64,000 nucleotides of DNA from Macrothele yani (GCA_039090855.1 CM077034.1:229589005-229653004); one strand, 5' to 3'. Positions 27,219 to 37,404 are shown, counted from the stretch's first letter. Notes: generated by a model not told the origin, from the sequence alone. Numbers and translations: made by a program.

Positions 27219-28069
27219 TACGTGTTTTGCCCATCATCGTCATATTTCAGCAATTACCAAAACACGAATTTAACACCTGGTGCACTCGGTCATTCGACAC
27301 CTGAAGAGTTTTTGTTTTCTTAATTGCTACACGTATTCTATTACAATAATCACGTGACATCCGAGGAGTGGGGGAGGTGGGGGGAGGGGGAGCTTGTATA
27401 TTCAAATATTCAAAAATATTGCATGAGAAGAACAATTTCCATGCCTTTCAAATTTTCTGGGTTTTGAAATTATCATTCCCTACTGCCGGACTGAGAAATA
27501 TCCTTGGGAATGCGTGTGTGTGTGTGTGTGTGTGTGGGGGGGGGTTAATTCAAAAAGTACGAAATATCCAGAATTATGAGTTCGATCGTTGTCCTGGGAA
27601 AAGATTTTATGGTTTTATAAACTGCACCTATCTCTACTGGCATATCATATCGCTGGAACTCAATATGTCTCTCTCGTGTGTGTGTGTGTGGGGGGGGGGA
27701 CACATTTGTGCCGCTTAACATGCGATGTTCCAGACTTTGTGCTGTCGTTACTCAAAAAGTTTTTGCATTTAGTGCACTGCGCAACGTTTACTGGCCGACT
27801 AGTTTCAGAACGGGACAGTTAATTTAAAATGTTTGCAAATATCGCTTTCCCCCTTTACATTGTCTACAAACACATGTTCTCCGAAAGCGTTTTTTTTTTT
27901 TCGCAAAAATCTTTCTTTTTCGTAAACTCTGTAATAAGTATGGAAGAGTATTTATCAACAACACTGAACTGAGCACATGCTAAGGGAAAACAACGACAGA
28001 CTGCCCAGCTAATCAGTGTCAGAGAAATATTTGAAAACGGCTGCCTGATTGTACAAATGGGGAAACTGC
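27219..28069. other. Unassigned interior of the hAT element with two TG/G tracts
   Basis: No protein or RNA family is recognisable. It contains two copies of a compound simple repeat, (TG)n followed by a run of G, at 27513-27544 and 27676-27699, and a G-rich stretch at 27367-27390. Open frames here are short and without known motifs. Confidence 0.7.
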
Positions 28070-29608
28070 GGCACAGATTTCTACACAGAAGTAAGTTTCT
28101 CCCAGCCCATTTCTCCCCTGCCATTTAAGACAACTAAAAAGCTTTTCACACATCTAGAGAACAAAGTGCCGCCGACCAGAACAATAAAAGTGATAAACAC
28201 GGCACAGATTTCTACACAGAAGTAAGTTTCTCCCAGCCCGTTTCTCCCCTGCCATTTAAGACAACTAAAAAGCTTTTCACACATCTAGAGAACAAAGTGC
28301 CGCCGACCAGAACAATAAAAGTGATAAACACGGCACAGATTTCTACACAGAAGTAAGTTTCTCCCAGCCCGTTTCTCCCCTGCCATTTAAGACAACTAAA
28401 AAGCTTTTCACACATCTAGAGAACAAAGTGCCGCCGACCAGAACAATAAAAGTGATAAACACGGCACAGATTTCTACACAGAAGTAAGTTTCTCCCAGCC
28501 CGTTTCTCCCCTGCCATTTAAGACAACTAAAAAGCTTTTCACACATCTAGAGAACAAAGTGCCGCCGACCAGAACAATAAAAGTGATAAACACGGCACAG
28601 ATTTCTACACAGAAGTAAGTTTCTCCCAGCCCGTTTCTCCCCTGCCATTTAAGACAACTAAAAAGCTTTTCACACATCTAGAGAACAAAGTGCCGCCGAC
28701 CAGAACAATAAAAGTGATAAACACGGCACAGATTTCTACACAGAAGTAAGTTTCTCCCAGCCCGTTTCTCCCCTGCCATTTAAGACAACTAAAAGCTTTT
28801 CACACATCTAGAGAACAAAGTGCCGCCGACCTGAACAATAAAAGTGATAAACACGGCACAGATTTCTACACAGAAGTAAGTTTCTTCCAGCCCATTTCTC
28901 CCCTGCCATTTAAGACAACTAGAGAAAAAGTGCCGCCGACCAGAACAATAAAAGTGATAAACACGGCACAGATTTCTACACAGAAGTAAGTTTCTCCCAG
29001 CCCATTTCTCCCCTGCCATTTAAGACAACTAAAAAGCTTTTCACACATCTAGAGAACAAAGTGCCGCCGACCAGAACAATAAAAGTGATAAACACGGCAC
29101 AGATTTCTACACAGAAGTAAGTTTCTCCCAGCCCGTTTCTCCCCTGCCATTTAAGACAACTAAAAAGCTTTTCACACATCTAGAGAACAAAGTGCCGCTT
29201 AGGACCTGAACAATAAAAGTGATAAACACGGCACAGATTTCTACACAGAAGTAAGTTTCTCCCAGCCCATTTCTCCCCTGCCATTTAAGACAACTAAAAG
29301 CTTTTCACACATCTAGAGAACAAAGTGCCGCCGACCAGAACAATAAAAGTGATAAACACGGCACAGATTTCTACACAGAAGTAAGTTTCTCCCAGCCCGT
29401 TTCTCCCCTGCCATTTAAGACAACTAAAAGCTTTTCACACATCTAGAGAACAAAGTGCCGCCGACCAGAACAATAAAAGTGATAAACACGGCACAGATTT
29501 CTACACAGAAGTAAGTTTCTCCCAGCCCGTTTCTCCCCTGCCATTTAAGACAACTAAAAGCTTTTCACACATCTAGAGAACAAAGTGCCGCCGACCAGAA
29601 CAATAAAA
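28070..29608. repeat. 131-bp tandem array, about 11.7 copies
   Basis: The motif ggcacagatttctacacaga recurs at 28070, 28201, 28332 and onward with a period of 131 bp and few changes. One unit near 28921 lacks part of its middle, and one near 29196 has extra bases (cttag). The unit carries no recognisable coding or RNA motif. The array lies inside the hAT element, between PLE A and the right end. Confidence 0.95.
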
Positions 29609-30013
29609 AAGATCGTCTTCAACAGCCCTGGTCTGCGAGCATGTGTCTCAGTTTAGAAAGGATGCGGTTAATAGCCTGCCCTGAAGCATGAGAAGAGGGT
29701 AGTAGTTAGGGAGAGAGAGAGAGAGAGAGAAGGGACCACATTCACATTGAAAAACTAAGGGATCTGACCCACTCCAATTGTTTTGCAGGAGGAGGATGTT
29801 GTGAAACTTCTATTTTTTCCATCAGTGGAGATTGTTCAATCTTTTCCTGTTGCTGTATGTTGCGAATTTTCCAAACAAAGAAGGCATTGTACAGCAATTG
29901 TTTTGCTCATAAAAAAAAAAAAAAAAAAAAACCCTGCTCGGCTCGTGTCTGTTTTACATTAAATATTGAACGCCTGGCCCGTTTTCCCAATTTAATGAGC
30001 AAAGGCCTGACCC
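29609..30013. other. Right interior of the hAT element; (GA)n and poly(A) tracts
   Basis: It contains (ga)n at 29710-29731 and an A-run at 29911-29931. From 29932 the sequence is GC-rich and subterminal-like (ctgctcggctcgtg, gcctggcccg, gcctgacccggcccg), which leads into the right terminal inverted repeat. No gene is seen. Confidence 0.6.
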
Positions 30014-30039
30014 GGCCCGTGCAGACCTCTACTATAGAG
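30014..30039. repeat. hAT-type right end: terminal inverted repeat plus target duplication
   Basis: ggcccgtgcagacctcta (30014-30031) is the inverted counterpart of the left terminus and is followed directly by ctatagag (30032-30039), identical to the 8 bp at 23396-23403. The sequences outside the element also join naturally as an uninterrupted site. Confidence 0.8.
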
Positions 30040-30181
30040 GAAGAGTTACTCTACCAACATGTGCAATGTGAACAATCTCTGTCAGTAAATGAAAACGTTA
30101 TGCCCACTTTTGCATTATTTTCAGTACAACCCTTGTGTAATTGAACTAGTAAATTTTCCTGTAATTTTGTTCCCAGTACTG

Positions 30182-31438
30182 CATTAGTTACCAGTTATTA
30201 TCCATAGATTCACTTCCCCACCGGGACATTAGTTACCAGTTATTATCCATAGATTCACTTCCCCACCGGGACATTAGTTACCAGTTATTATCCATAGATT
30301 CACTTCCCCACCGGGACATTAATTACCAGTTATTATCCATAGATTCACTTCCCCACTGGAACATTAGTTACCAGTTATTATCCATAGATTCACTTCCCCA
30401 CCAAGACATTAGTTACCAGTTATTATCCATAGATTCACTTCCCCACCGGGACATTAGTTACCAGTTATTATCCATAGATTCACTTCCCCACCAGGACATT
30501 AGTTACCAGTTATTATCCATAGATTCACTTCCCCACTGGGACATTAGTTACCAGTTATTATCCATAGATTCACTTCCCCACTGGGACATTAGTTACCAGT
30601 TATTATCTATAGATTCACTTCCCCACCAGGACATTAGTTACCAGTTATTATCCATAGATTCACTTCCCCACCAGGACATTAGTTACCAGTTATTATCCAT
30701 AGATTCACTTCCCCACCAGGACATTAGTTACCAGTTATTATCCATAGATTCACTTCCCCACCGGGACATTAGTTACCAGTTATTATCCATAGATTCACTT
30801 CCCCACCAGGACATTAGTTACCAGTTATTATCCATAGATTCACTTCCCCACCAGGACATTAGTTACCAGTTATTATCCATAGATTCACTTCCCCACCGGG
30901 ACATTAGTTACCAGTAATTATCCATAGATTCACTTCCCCACCAGGACATTAGTTACCAGTTATTATCCATAGATTCACTTCCCCACCGTTCCATTAGTTA
31001 CCAGTTATTATCCATAGATTCACTTCCGCACCGGGACATTAGTTACCAGCTATTATCCATAGATTCACTTCCACACCGGGACATTAGTTACCAGTTATTA
31101 TCCATAGATTCACTTCCCCACCGTTCCATTAGTTACCAGTTATTATCCATAGATTCACTTCCGCACCGGGACATTAGTTACCAGCTATTATCCATAGATT
31201 CACTTCCACACCGGGACATTAGTTACCAGTTATTATCCATAGATTCACTTCCCCACTGGGACATTAGTTACCAGTTATTATCCATAGATTCACTTCCCCA
31301 CCGGGACATTAGTTACCAGTTATTATCCATAGATTCACTTCCCCACCGGGACATTAGTTACCAGTAATTATCCATAGATTCACTTCCCCACCGGGACATT
31401 AGTTACCAGTTATTATCCATAGATTCACTTCCCCACTA
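30182..31438. repeat. 45-bp tandem array, about 28 copies
   Basis: The unit is acattagttaccagttatta followed by tccatagattcacttcccca and ccggg, 45 bp in all. Most changes fall in the last five bases (ccggg, ccagg, ctggg). A three-unit block with ccgttccatt, ttccgcaccggg, cagctatta and ttccacaccggg occurs at about 30984 and again 135 bp later, so the array has grown in multi-unit steps. No coding content. Confidence 0.95.
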
Positions 31439-32052
31439 GGAAAAGGTGTAACTGACAGAAGGTCAGGAACCTATGGGTTGGCCTCATGGAACAAGTTAAA
31501 ATTTTTACTTTCTAAAAGTCAAGAATGCTTTATCAAAGAAAGCAGAAGTTAATGACAAAATAAAATTATCAAATCCCCACTAAAGTCGTAAGGTTTGAGT
31601 ACACCCGCATTTAACAAATATACCAAGATTGATCAGTAGTGGCGCCACCTATTGACAATGAAACTAAGTGCAAAGTTGTAGCTGCTCACAACAAGCAGGC
31701 TGGCGGTATAAGTTAAGCTGCTTCCTTTGATTTGTTATGTTAGAAAATTGTTTTATTTTTATTGCTGTGTTGTGTATTTTTAATTCTCTTCTATCTTGAA
31801 GAATTTTCTTTTATGTCTTCACATTCTCTGAGTTCTTTTGTTTTCACAGGCGTTTCTGGCCTCTAGATTTTTGTCAAAACTTGTTCTCAATGTGTAGAAA
31901 TTGTACATAAAGATTTGTTTACACTGGACGAATTTCAAAGTATTGGGGAGTTTCTTAACATGCCATTTGGCAAATGTCAAATTTTTGAGAATTAGGGAAA
32001 GAACAAAAACAGCCAGCAATGCATCATCCCTCAAGATTATGTAAGTATACAA
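31439..32052. other. Unassigned single-copy sequence
   Basis: AT-rich sequence between the 45-bp array and the Tc1-like element. No motif or family is recognised on either strand; the longest open frame (87 codons, minus strand) shows no known domain. Confidence 0.5.
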
Positions 32053-33262
32053 TACACTGAGTGGCCACTTTATTTTGACCACCTGACAGTTTTAAGCAAA
32101 TGAGCTATGGCTGCACACTGTTGCCGCCAGAGGGCGAGGCTAGTATAAAAAGGGAAAGCTTAGTGCTTGCGACAGTAGTAGAAGTGATTTTTGGGTGACG
32201 AGATGGGTAAAAAATGAGATTTCACTGACTTTCAACGTGGGATGATTGTAGGAGCTCGGAGCCATGGAGCGAGCATCACCGAAACCGCCGCATTCGTGAA
32301 ATGTTCCAGAGCAGCTGTTGTTAAAGTGTTTAAAGACTGGACTGTCAGCCAAAAAACTGGGTCTCTACGTACAACGTGTGGTCGTCATCGACTAGTGACT
32401 GCTCGGGCGGAATGGAGAGTGTCCAGACTGGTAACAGACAACAGAAGGGCAACAGTGCAGCAAATTACAGACCATCTTAATCAAGGATCCTCTCAAATGA
32501 TCTCCGCATGCACTGTTCGCCGTACACTGCATCGGATGGGGATATGGCAGCCGAAGGCCTGTTCGAACACCTTTGCTGTCTGCAGTTAACAAGAGAAACG
32601 CCTCCAGTTCGCACAAGGATTGGACAGTCGATAATTGGAAACAAATTATGTGGTCCGATGAATCACGTTTTCTGTTGCACCATGCCGATGGCCTAGCGAA
32701 AATTTGGCGGAAACAGCACGAAAGCATGGACCCCAAATGCATTGCTACAACCCTTCAAGCTGGTGGAGGCAACATTATGGTTTGGGGAATGTTTTCCTGG
32801 CATGCTTTGTGCCCTTAAATTCGTGTCTGACTGGCACATCATATCTAAACATCGTTGCAGACCAAGTGCATCCTGTCATGTGGATGGTTTATCCCAATGG
32901 CGATGGCTACTTTCAACAAGATAATGCGTCCTGCCATAGTGCTCGTATTGTACAGGATTGGTTTCAGGAACATGCCGGTGAGTTTACTTTGCTTAGTTGG
33001 CCCCCACAATATCCAGATCTCAACCCCATTGAGAATTTGTTTGATGAAGTTGAATGAGCCATCAGACAGCTGGATCCACAACCCTGCAATCTCACACTCT
33101 TGGAAAGTGCTATTCATCAAGCATGGTCTCAGATTCCACAAACCACCTATCAACATCTCGTGGAGTCCATGCTACGAAGAATCGACGCAGTATTAAAGGA
33201 AAAGGGCCGCCCAACATAGTACTGAGGGGGAGGTCATAATAAAGTGGCCACTCAAGTGTGTA
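32053..33262 (+). mobile_element. Tc1-like transposon (DD36E-type spacing), complete with TIRs
   Basis: The ends are inverted repeats: cactgagtggccactttatt after TA at 32053 and its complement (one extra base) before TA at 33261. Insertion at a TA dinucleotide and a ~1.2-kb length are standard for Tc1/mariner elements. Inside is one degenerate transposase gene in the same orientation. The flanking sequences are direct repeats of about 20 bp (agattatgtaagtatacaa on the left, agattatgtaaatatgcaa on the right), longer than the TA duplication. Confidence 0.9.
32203..33057 (+). pseudogene. Tc1-like transposase with early stop and two frameshifts
   Basis: Start chosen at 32203 (MGKK), which precedes DFTDFQRGMIVGARSHGAS, the conserved Tc1 N-terminus; a TGA interrupts at codon 5. 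The paired HTH domain follows (ITETAAFVKCSRAAVVKVFK to VQQITDHLN). Frameshifts lie near 32575-32600 and 32812. Catalytic residues are still visible: D in WSDESRF (about 32656), D in YFQQDNASCH (about 32920) and E in YPDLNPIENLFDE (about 33031). There are 36 residues between the second Asp and the Glu, against 34 in classical Tc1, which matches the described DD36E (Incomer) lineage; that assignment is inferred from spacing alone. The gene would excise and insert the element at TA sites but is inactive here. Confidence 0.85.
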
Positions 33263-33551
33263 AGATTATGTAAATATGCAAAATGTCCTGATTAATTTAT
33301 TAAACCTTTCAGGTCTTTTAATCAATATTGAAACATGTACAAAAACTAGCGGATAATGCTTACCTTGGCATTCCTTTCTAGCGACGGGAACATTTCACGC
33401 ATGTGTTTTCCGGTCTTTGTTGATGTTATTGTCCTAAAGTCCGTTGTATGCGATGACTGGCTTTACTTCTCACACTTTTAGCTGGGTATACTCATTGGAT
33501 CTTTGCCTTAGGATTCAAACATCAATTTTTACCGTTCTTTATACTCAAAAT

Positions 33552-33578
33552 TTTCGCCCATACTCTGGGCATCTTCAG
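33552..33578 (-). ncRNA. Hammerhead-ribozyme-like core, PLE B left arm
   Basis: The minus strand reads CTGAAGA, T, a GCCC/GGGC stem with loop agagtat, then GAAA. CUGANGA-stem II-GAAA is the conserved hammerhead core, and PLE terminal regions are known to carry it. In the right arm the equivalent site (about 35447) has lost the core and one side of the stem. Stems I and III were not worked out, so activity is unproven. Confidence 0.5.
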
Positions 33579-33770
33579 GAGCGTGGCGACTTTACCACTG
33601 ATGTTCGTGGTTAACTTCGCGCTAATGGAGTCCGATGCTCCTTGTTGCCATTCGCCGGAAAAACTTTCCTGGATATATTTTGTTATCAAGCAAGCCCGGC
33701 TGGTGCCATTTATGTTTCGTTAAGAACACTTTTTTTCCCCTGTATTTTTTTTTTTTTTTTTAATTTTCTT

Positions 33771-34323
33771 CTATCCTGGTTTTCTTGTCTTTTTTTGCCT
33801 GTTTTTCTTTTGTTGTTGTTTTTCTTGTCTTATTAGTTCATTCCACAGGCCCGATAATGTGCTAGGGTCGTTCTGGTTACATACCCTTGCTTTATTTTTG
33901 TAGATTAATATTGCTTCTTCCCTCCTCATTTGCCTTTCCGATTTTTTATTCTTTTTTAGCATTTTAATTTCATCGAACTTTGGGAATGTCCGGTTTTCAA
34001 TGCAGAATTGTACTAAAGCAGTTTTGGCTTCTTTTTTTGCCAGTTAGATGTGTGTTGTTTAAGTCTTTTTTAATCTGTTTTTCGTACCTCCAATGTACGA
34101 TAATGGGGGTATGTGTGCAATTGGAATTTCGTAGGTTCCTGATTCTTCTAGCATTTTTTCTCTGTTTTTTTGTTGACAGTCATACTTTTCACGGTGTGCA
34201 CTGAGCTTCCTAGTTGTAAGTCATATTTAGCACATTGCCTATTGATTTCTTTACTCACTCCTTCCAGGTATGGGAAAGCTCCAATGTATTTCAATTTTTT
34301 ATTTCTCATCTTCCTTTGATTGT
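33771..34323 (-). pseudogene. PLE B GIY-YIG region, left-arm copy
   Basis: Minus-strand translation over several frames recovers the same protein as the right arm: NKKLKYIGAFPYLEG, INRQCAKYDLQLGSSVH, TYEIPIAHIPP, YIG-TKNRLKK, then KKNKKSERQMRREEAILIYK and a Lys-rich C-terminus QEKQQQKKNRQKKTRKPG. Between NRLKK and the next block it keeps about a dozen codons (DLNNTHLTG) missing in the other arm. It is broken by frameshifts. The stretch 33771-33962 is still open. Confidence 0.75.
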
Positions 34324-34330
34324 GCACTTC

Positions 34331-34656
34331 TTAGCCTTCTTTACTCTGAGTCATATGCTTTTTACTCTCATGTATCCATTTATTAATTACCTTGCTCGGG
34401 TACCCATACTCTTGTGATATTTTCGAGATAAACTCTAGCTCTTGATTTTTTAGCCTGTTGTTAGATGTGTGTGTGTACGCTCGCCGTATCCAGTTTACTA
34501 TGCTGTTTTTTTTATGTATCACTGGATGGTGCGACGAGTATGGTATCAGTACAGGTATGTAAGTTGCTTTTCTGAACACAGAGTATTCAAAACTATTTTT
34601 GTTTTTCTTTAGTTGAATGTCCAGGAAGGATAGGCAATTATCCTCTTCAAACTCAA
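34331..34656 (-). pseudogene. PLE B reverse-transcriptase tail, mostly in the single-copy loop
   Basis: Minus-strand reading gives SIEFEEDNCLSFLDIQLKKN, EYSVFRKATYIPVLIPYSSH, IVNWIRRAYTHTSNN and EFISKISQEYGYPSKVINKW. The FLDI, VFRK and IPYSSHHP blocks correspond to the region after the RT palm in Penelope-like proteins (compare FLDVSI, VYRK and IIPF in PLE C). No YxDD motif is present; the element is 5-prime truncated here. Residues up to about SNN are in the palindrome loop and so exist once only. Confidence 0.75.
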
Positions 34657-34761
34657 TAGAGTTTATCTCGAAAATATCACAAGAGTATGGGTACCCGAGC
34701 AAGCTAATTAATAAATGGATACATGAGAGTAAAAGCATATGACTCAGAGTAAAGAAGGCCA

Positions 34762-35265
34762 ATGGGGAATAAAAAATTGAAATACATTGGAGCTTTCCCA
34801 TACTTGGAAGGAGTGAGTAAAGAAATCAATAGGCACTGTGCTAAATATGACTTACAACTAGGAAGCTCAGTGCACACCGTGAAAAGTATGACTGTCAACA
34901 AAAAAACAGAGGAAAAAATGCTAGAAGAATCAGGAACCTACGAAATTCCAATAGCACACATACCCCCAATATCGTACATTGGAAGTACGAAAAACAGATT
35001 AAAAAAAGAAGCCAAAACTGCTTTAGTGCAATTCTGCTTGGAAAACCAGACAATCCCAAAGTTCGATGAAATTAAAATGGTAAAAAAGAATACAAAATCG
35101 GAAAGGCAAATGAGGAGGGAAGAAGCAATATTAATCTATAAAAATAAAGCAAGGGTATGTAACCAGAACGACCCTAGCACGTTATCGGGCCTGTGGAAAG
35201 AACTAATAAGACAAGAAAAACAACAAAAGAAAAACAGGCAAAAAAAGACAAGAAAACCAGGATAG
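34762..35265 (+). pseudogene. PLE B GIY-YIG endonuclease end, right-arm copy
   Basis: A 167-codon open frame: KLKYIGAFPYLEGVSKEINR, then SGTYEIPIAHIPP and SYIGSTKNRLKKE, a GIY-YIG variant (G-T-Y ... Y-I-G) with the catalytic Arg after it, then RQMRREEAILIYKNKARVC and a very basic tail (KNRQKKTRKPG). In PLEs the nuclease is fused after the RT. The frame is open but has no RT, begins at an internal Met just past the palindrome junction, and has lost about a dozen codons present in the other arm, so it is a remnant rather than a gene. Confidence 0.75.
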
Positions 35266-35915
35266 AAGAAAATCAAAAAAAAAAAAAAAAAAATACGGGG
35301 GAAAAAAAGTGTTCTTAACGAAACATAGATGGCGCCAGCCGGGCTTGATAACGAAATATATCCAGGAAAGTTTTTCCGACGAATGGCAACAAGGAGTATC
35401 GGACTCCATTAGCGCGAAGTTAACCACGAACATCGGTGGTAAAGTCGCCACTCTCGTGAGGATGGGCGAAAATTTCGAGTATAAAGAACGGTAAAAATTG
35501 ATGAGTTTGGAATCCTAACGCAAAGATCCAATGAGTATACCCAGCGAAAAGTGTGAGAAGTAAAGCCAGTCATCGCATACAACGGACTTTAGGACAATAA
35601 CATCAACAAAGACCGGAAAACATGTGCGTGAAATGTTCGCATCGCTAGCAAGAAATGCCAAGGTAAGCATTATCCGCTAGAATATTGTACAAGTTACTTT
35701 GAAATATCGCACGTAAAAGAGAATAGTAGAATAATTAGAGCTATATAATAGTCAAAATTAGAACTACTAAGTGGAAATATTGAAACAGTTAAAATTTGAA
35801 AAAAACAACAACTTACATTTATGAGTGGTAGGCAATGCACGTAAATAACAAACTAATTAAGAATAAGGTATTGTAGAACACGCTAAGTTACGCATAAAAG
35901 TTTAATGCAAATATA

Positions 35916-35943
35916 TTTCAGCCATTACTATGGCCTTCATCAG
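35916..35943 (-). ncRNA. Hammerhead-ribozyme-like core, PLE C arm 1
   Basis: The minus strand reads CTGATGA, an AG(g)CCA/TGGCT stem with one bulged base and loop tagtaa, then GAAA. The perfect CUGAUGA...GAAA core lies in the 3-prime UTR of a PLE, where hammerheads are known. The short CGCA/TGCG complementarity on either side could form stem I; stem III is unclear. Confidence 0.55.
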
Positions 35944-35959
35944 TGCGACTACGATTGGT

Positions 35960-36800
35960 TTACGTTGCCAGATTGGAAAGGTAAGTTTTGCAATGGTAAC
36001 TCCGGGTCACGTGATGCAATGAGGGATTTCCAGATGTAAGGAACAAAAATGGGGAGCTCAGAGTTGCAATTTTTGGAAAATGAAATTTCCAAACTTTCTC
36101 TAAACCTTCGAGAGCATATCGATTTTGGAAGGGAGCCAACTTTTTAGTATCGGACCAAAGTGGAATAGCAGAAGTGTCAGCCATGGTAAGAAGAGATAAG
36201 GAAGATGAAGGTTTTCCAAATTTCACATCAGATTTGTGTTCCGAAGTCTTGAGAGAATTTTCCAGAATGAATTTCCTATGTACGCGGTTAATCCAACGTT
36301 AATCTTGATCGGAATTTTATGCACTCCAGGCGAAGGAAGCGGAGGTCTTGGGTTGTGTCATTACCGAGGATAACAGAAATTGAAGGGGAAGGACGAATGG
36401 CAAGTCTGTATCCTTCTCTTTTGAAGATACTGATGAGTTTGTAGGCAGAAGGTTCGTGGAAAGGGATTGAGCCTGCAAACGTTAGTTCCTTTTTGGTGAA
36501 ACAGGTTGAAGAGCAACAACTGGTTTTTTCTTAGCATTTTGAATTAATTTAGAAACCAGGAGGGGGGGAGGGAGCCGTGTTGAGTAGCGAACAAGCAGAT
36601 GTTTGCTAATTCATTTGTAAGATTAACTTCCGTGTTACAAACCAAATGCGCTCGATGAATGAGAGACTTGAGGGCTGACAGTTTATATTGGTGGAAGGTA
36701 TGAGAATTGAAAGGAATAATGCTATTGGTAGAAACCAGTTTTCAGTAGACAGAAGTGGAAAGAAGATTATTACATTTTGAGATGCTGACATCCAAGAAAT
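35960..36800 (-). pseudogene. PLE C arm 1, RT tail to GIY-YIG end
   Basis: The minus strand carries the region after the RT palm (KINFLDVSISKCNNLLST, SIIPFNSHTFHQYKLSALES, LIHRAHLVCNTEVNLTNELA), then PVSPKKELTFAGSIPFHEPS and YRLAIRSSPSISVI, a GVHKIPI...TAYIG remnant of the GIY-YIG motif, and the closing block TMADTSAIPLWSDTKKLAPF with YALEGLEKVWKFHF. Frameshifts and stops break it. The C-terminal 88 codons (35960-36226) are open. The order and content mirror arm 2 (39380-40211). Confidence 0.8.
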
Positions 36801-37352
36801 TTATCTTGCCATCAATTTCTTCATTAATAGTGAATGTAATGGATGGGAATTTTTCTTTTTTTTTTCAGTGATTAAATTTGTGAGTTGCAATAGATCTTTT
36901 TTAGGATGAGGCCAGATGACAAAAATATCGTTGACATAACGGAGCCATAAGGTAGGTTGTTGGTCATGTTGCATTACTATTGATTGCTCAATATTTCGTA
37001 GGTATACTTCAGCCAAAAGTGGGGAAAGAGGTGACCCCATCGGTACACGTTGGTTTTGTTGATAGCATTGATTATTAAAAACGAAGAAACTGTGTTGACG
37101 AATATAATACAGGCAATGGTACAAATCCTTGTTTAAAGTGCCGTCCATGGGGAATTGTTCTTTGAATTTATGAATGAGAGTATTGTGTGCTTCAAATTGA
37201 GGCACAGAAGGAAAAAGTGATTCAAGGTCCAGGTTAAACATACTTGCATGAACATCAATGGAGTTTGGAAGTCTAGAGATGAATTCAGCAGTGGATGAGA
37301 TATTGAAGGGGTGGCTATTAGTGATAATCTGGAATTTTTGGCAATATCTCAT
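36801..37352 (-). pseudogene. PLE C arm 1, reverse-transcriptase palm with YVND
   Basis: The frame begins at the palindrome junction (MRYCQKFQIITNSHPF), so it is 5-prime truncated. RT motif A is LDLESLFPSVP, motif B is RVPMGSPLSPLLAEVYLRNI, motif C is LRYVNDIFVIW. The catalytic YxDD of RTs reads YVND here (36927-36938): the first of the paired aspartates is Asn, expected to abolish polymerisation. A T-run at 36853-36866 has shifted the frame (EKKKKNSHP) after motif C. The same YVND occurs in arm 2. Confidence 0.85.
37295..37352. other. Snap-back junction: 11-bp stem, 36-nt loop at the PLE C palindrome centre
   Basis: atgagatattg (37295-37305) and caatatctcat (37342-37352) are exact reverse complements. 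Up to 37352 the plus strand is antisense to the element; from 37342 onward it is sense. The 11 nt belong to both arms. The 36 nt between exist once. This is what results if the 3-prime end of a first cDNA strand folds back on itself and primes the second strand. The perfect stem is continued outward by gcagtgg/ccactgc and then the arms. Confidence 0.85.
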
Positions 37353-37404
37353 CCACTGCTGAATTCATCTCTTGACTTCCAAACTCCACTGATGGTCATG
37401 CAAG

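Larger units (their letters stand above)
23404..30031. mobile_element. 6.6-kb non-autonomous hAT-type element filled with nested repeats
   Basis: The ends are inverted repeats: TAAGAGGTCTGCACGGGCC on the left and, read on the minus strand, TAGAGGTCTGCACGGGCC on the right. They differ by one inserted base. Perfect 8-bp direct repeats (ctatagag) flank them. Both subterminal regions are rich in GGGCC/GGCCC motifs. No hAT transposase can be found inside. The interior holds a ~36-bp GC-rich minisatellite (23470-25903), an inserted palindromic Penelope-like element (25912-27218), two TG/G tracts and a 131-bp array (28070-29608). The element sits 35 bp upstream of the mariner start codon, so it landed in or beside that copy. 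Mobility in trans by a hAT transposase is inferred from the ends only. Confidence 0.75.
33346..35680. mobile_element. Palindromic Penelope-like element B, 3-prime ends outward
   Basis: Outer ends are inverted copies (ctagcggataatgc at 33346, its complement ending at 35680). The left arm (minus) and right arm (plus) match inward to 34424-34437 and 34657-34670, with a 219-nt single-copy loop between them. Both arms contain the same GIY-YIG coding end, an A-rich tract (T-run 33741-33762 on the left, A-run about 35274-35293 on the right) and the 3-prime UTR. The arms differ by private indels; for example the right arm lacks about 36 nt of the nuclease region that the left arm keeps. The protein is only distantly similar to PLE A and C, so this is a different PLE lineage. 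Confidence 0.8.

Noticed and set aside
28081..29179. Repeated 67-codon minus-strand frames (MCEKLFSCLKWQ...)
   Set aside because: By-product of the 131-bp array; no known family.
29857..30144. 95-codon plus-strand frame across the hAT right end
   Set aside because: It crosses the poly(A) tract, the TIR and the target duplication; no coding signature.
33642..33836. Phe/Leu-rich frame resembling a membrane protein
   Set aside because: It is the antisense of the Lys-rich PLE B tail and its A-tract.
35681..35700. Target duplication for PLE B (tgtacaa near both outer ends)
   Set aside because: The matches are not directly adjacent to the ends and are too short to distinguish from chance.
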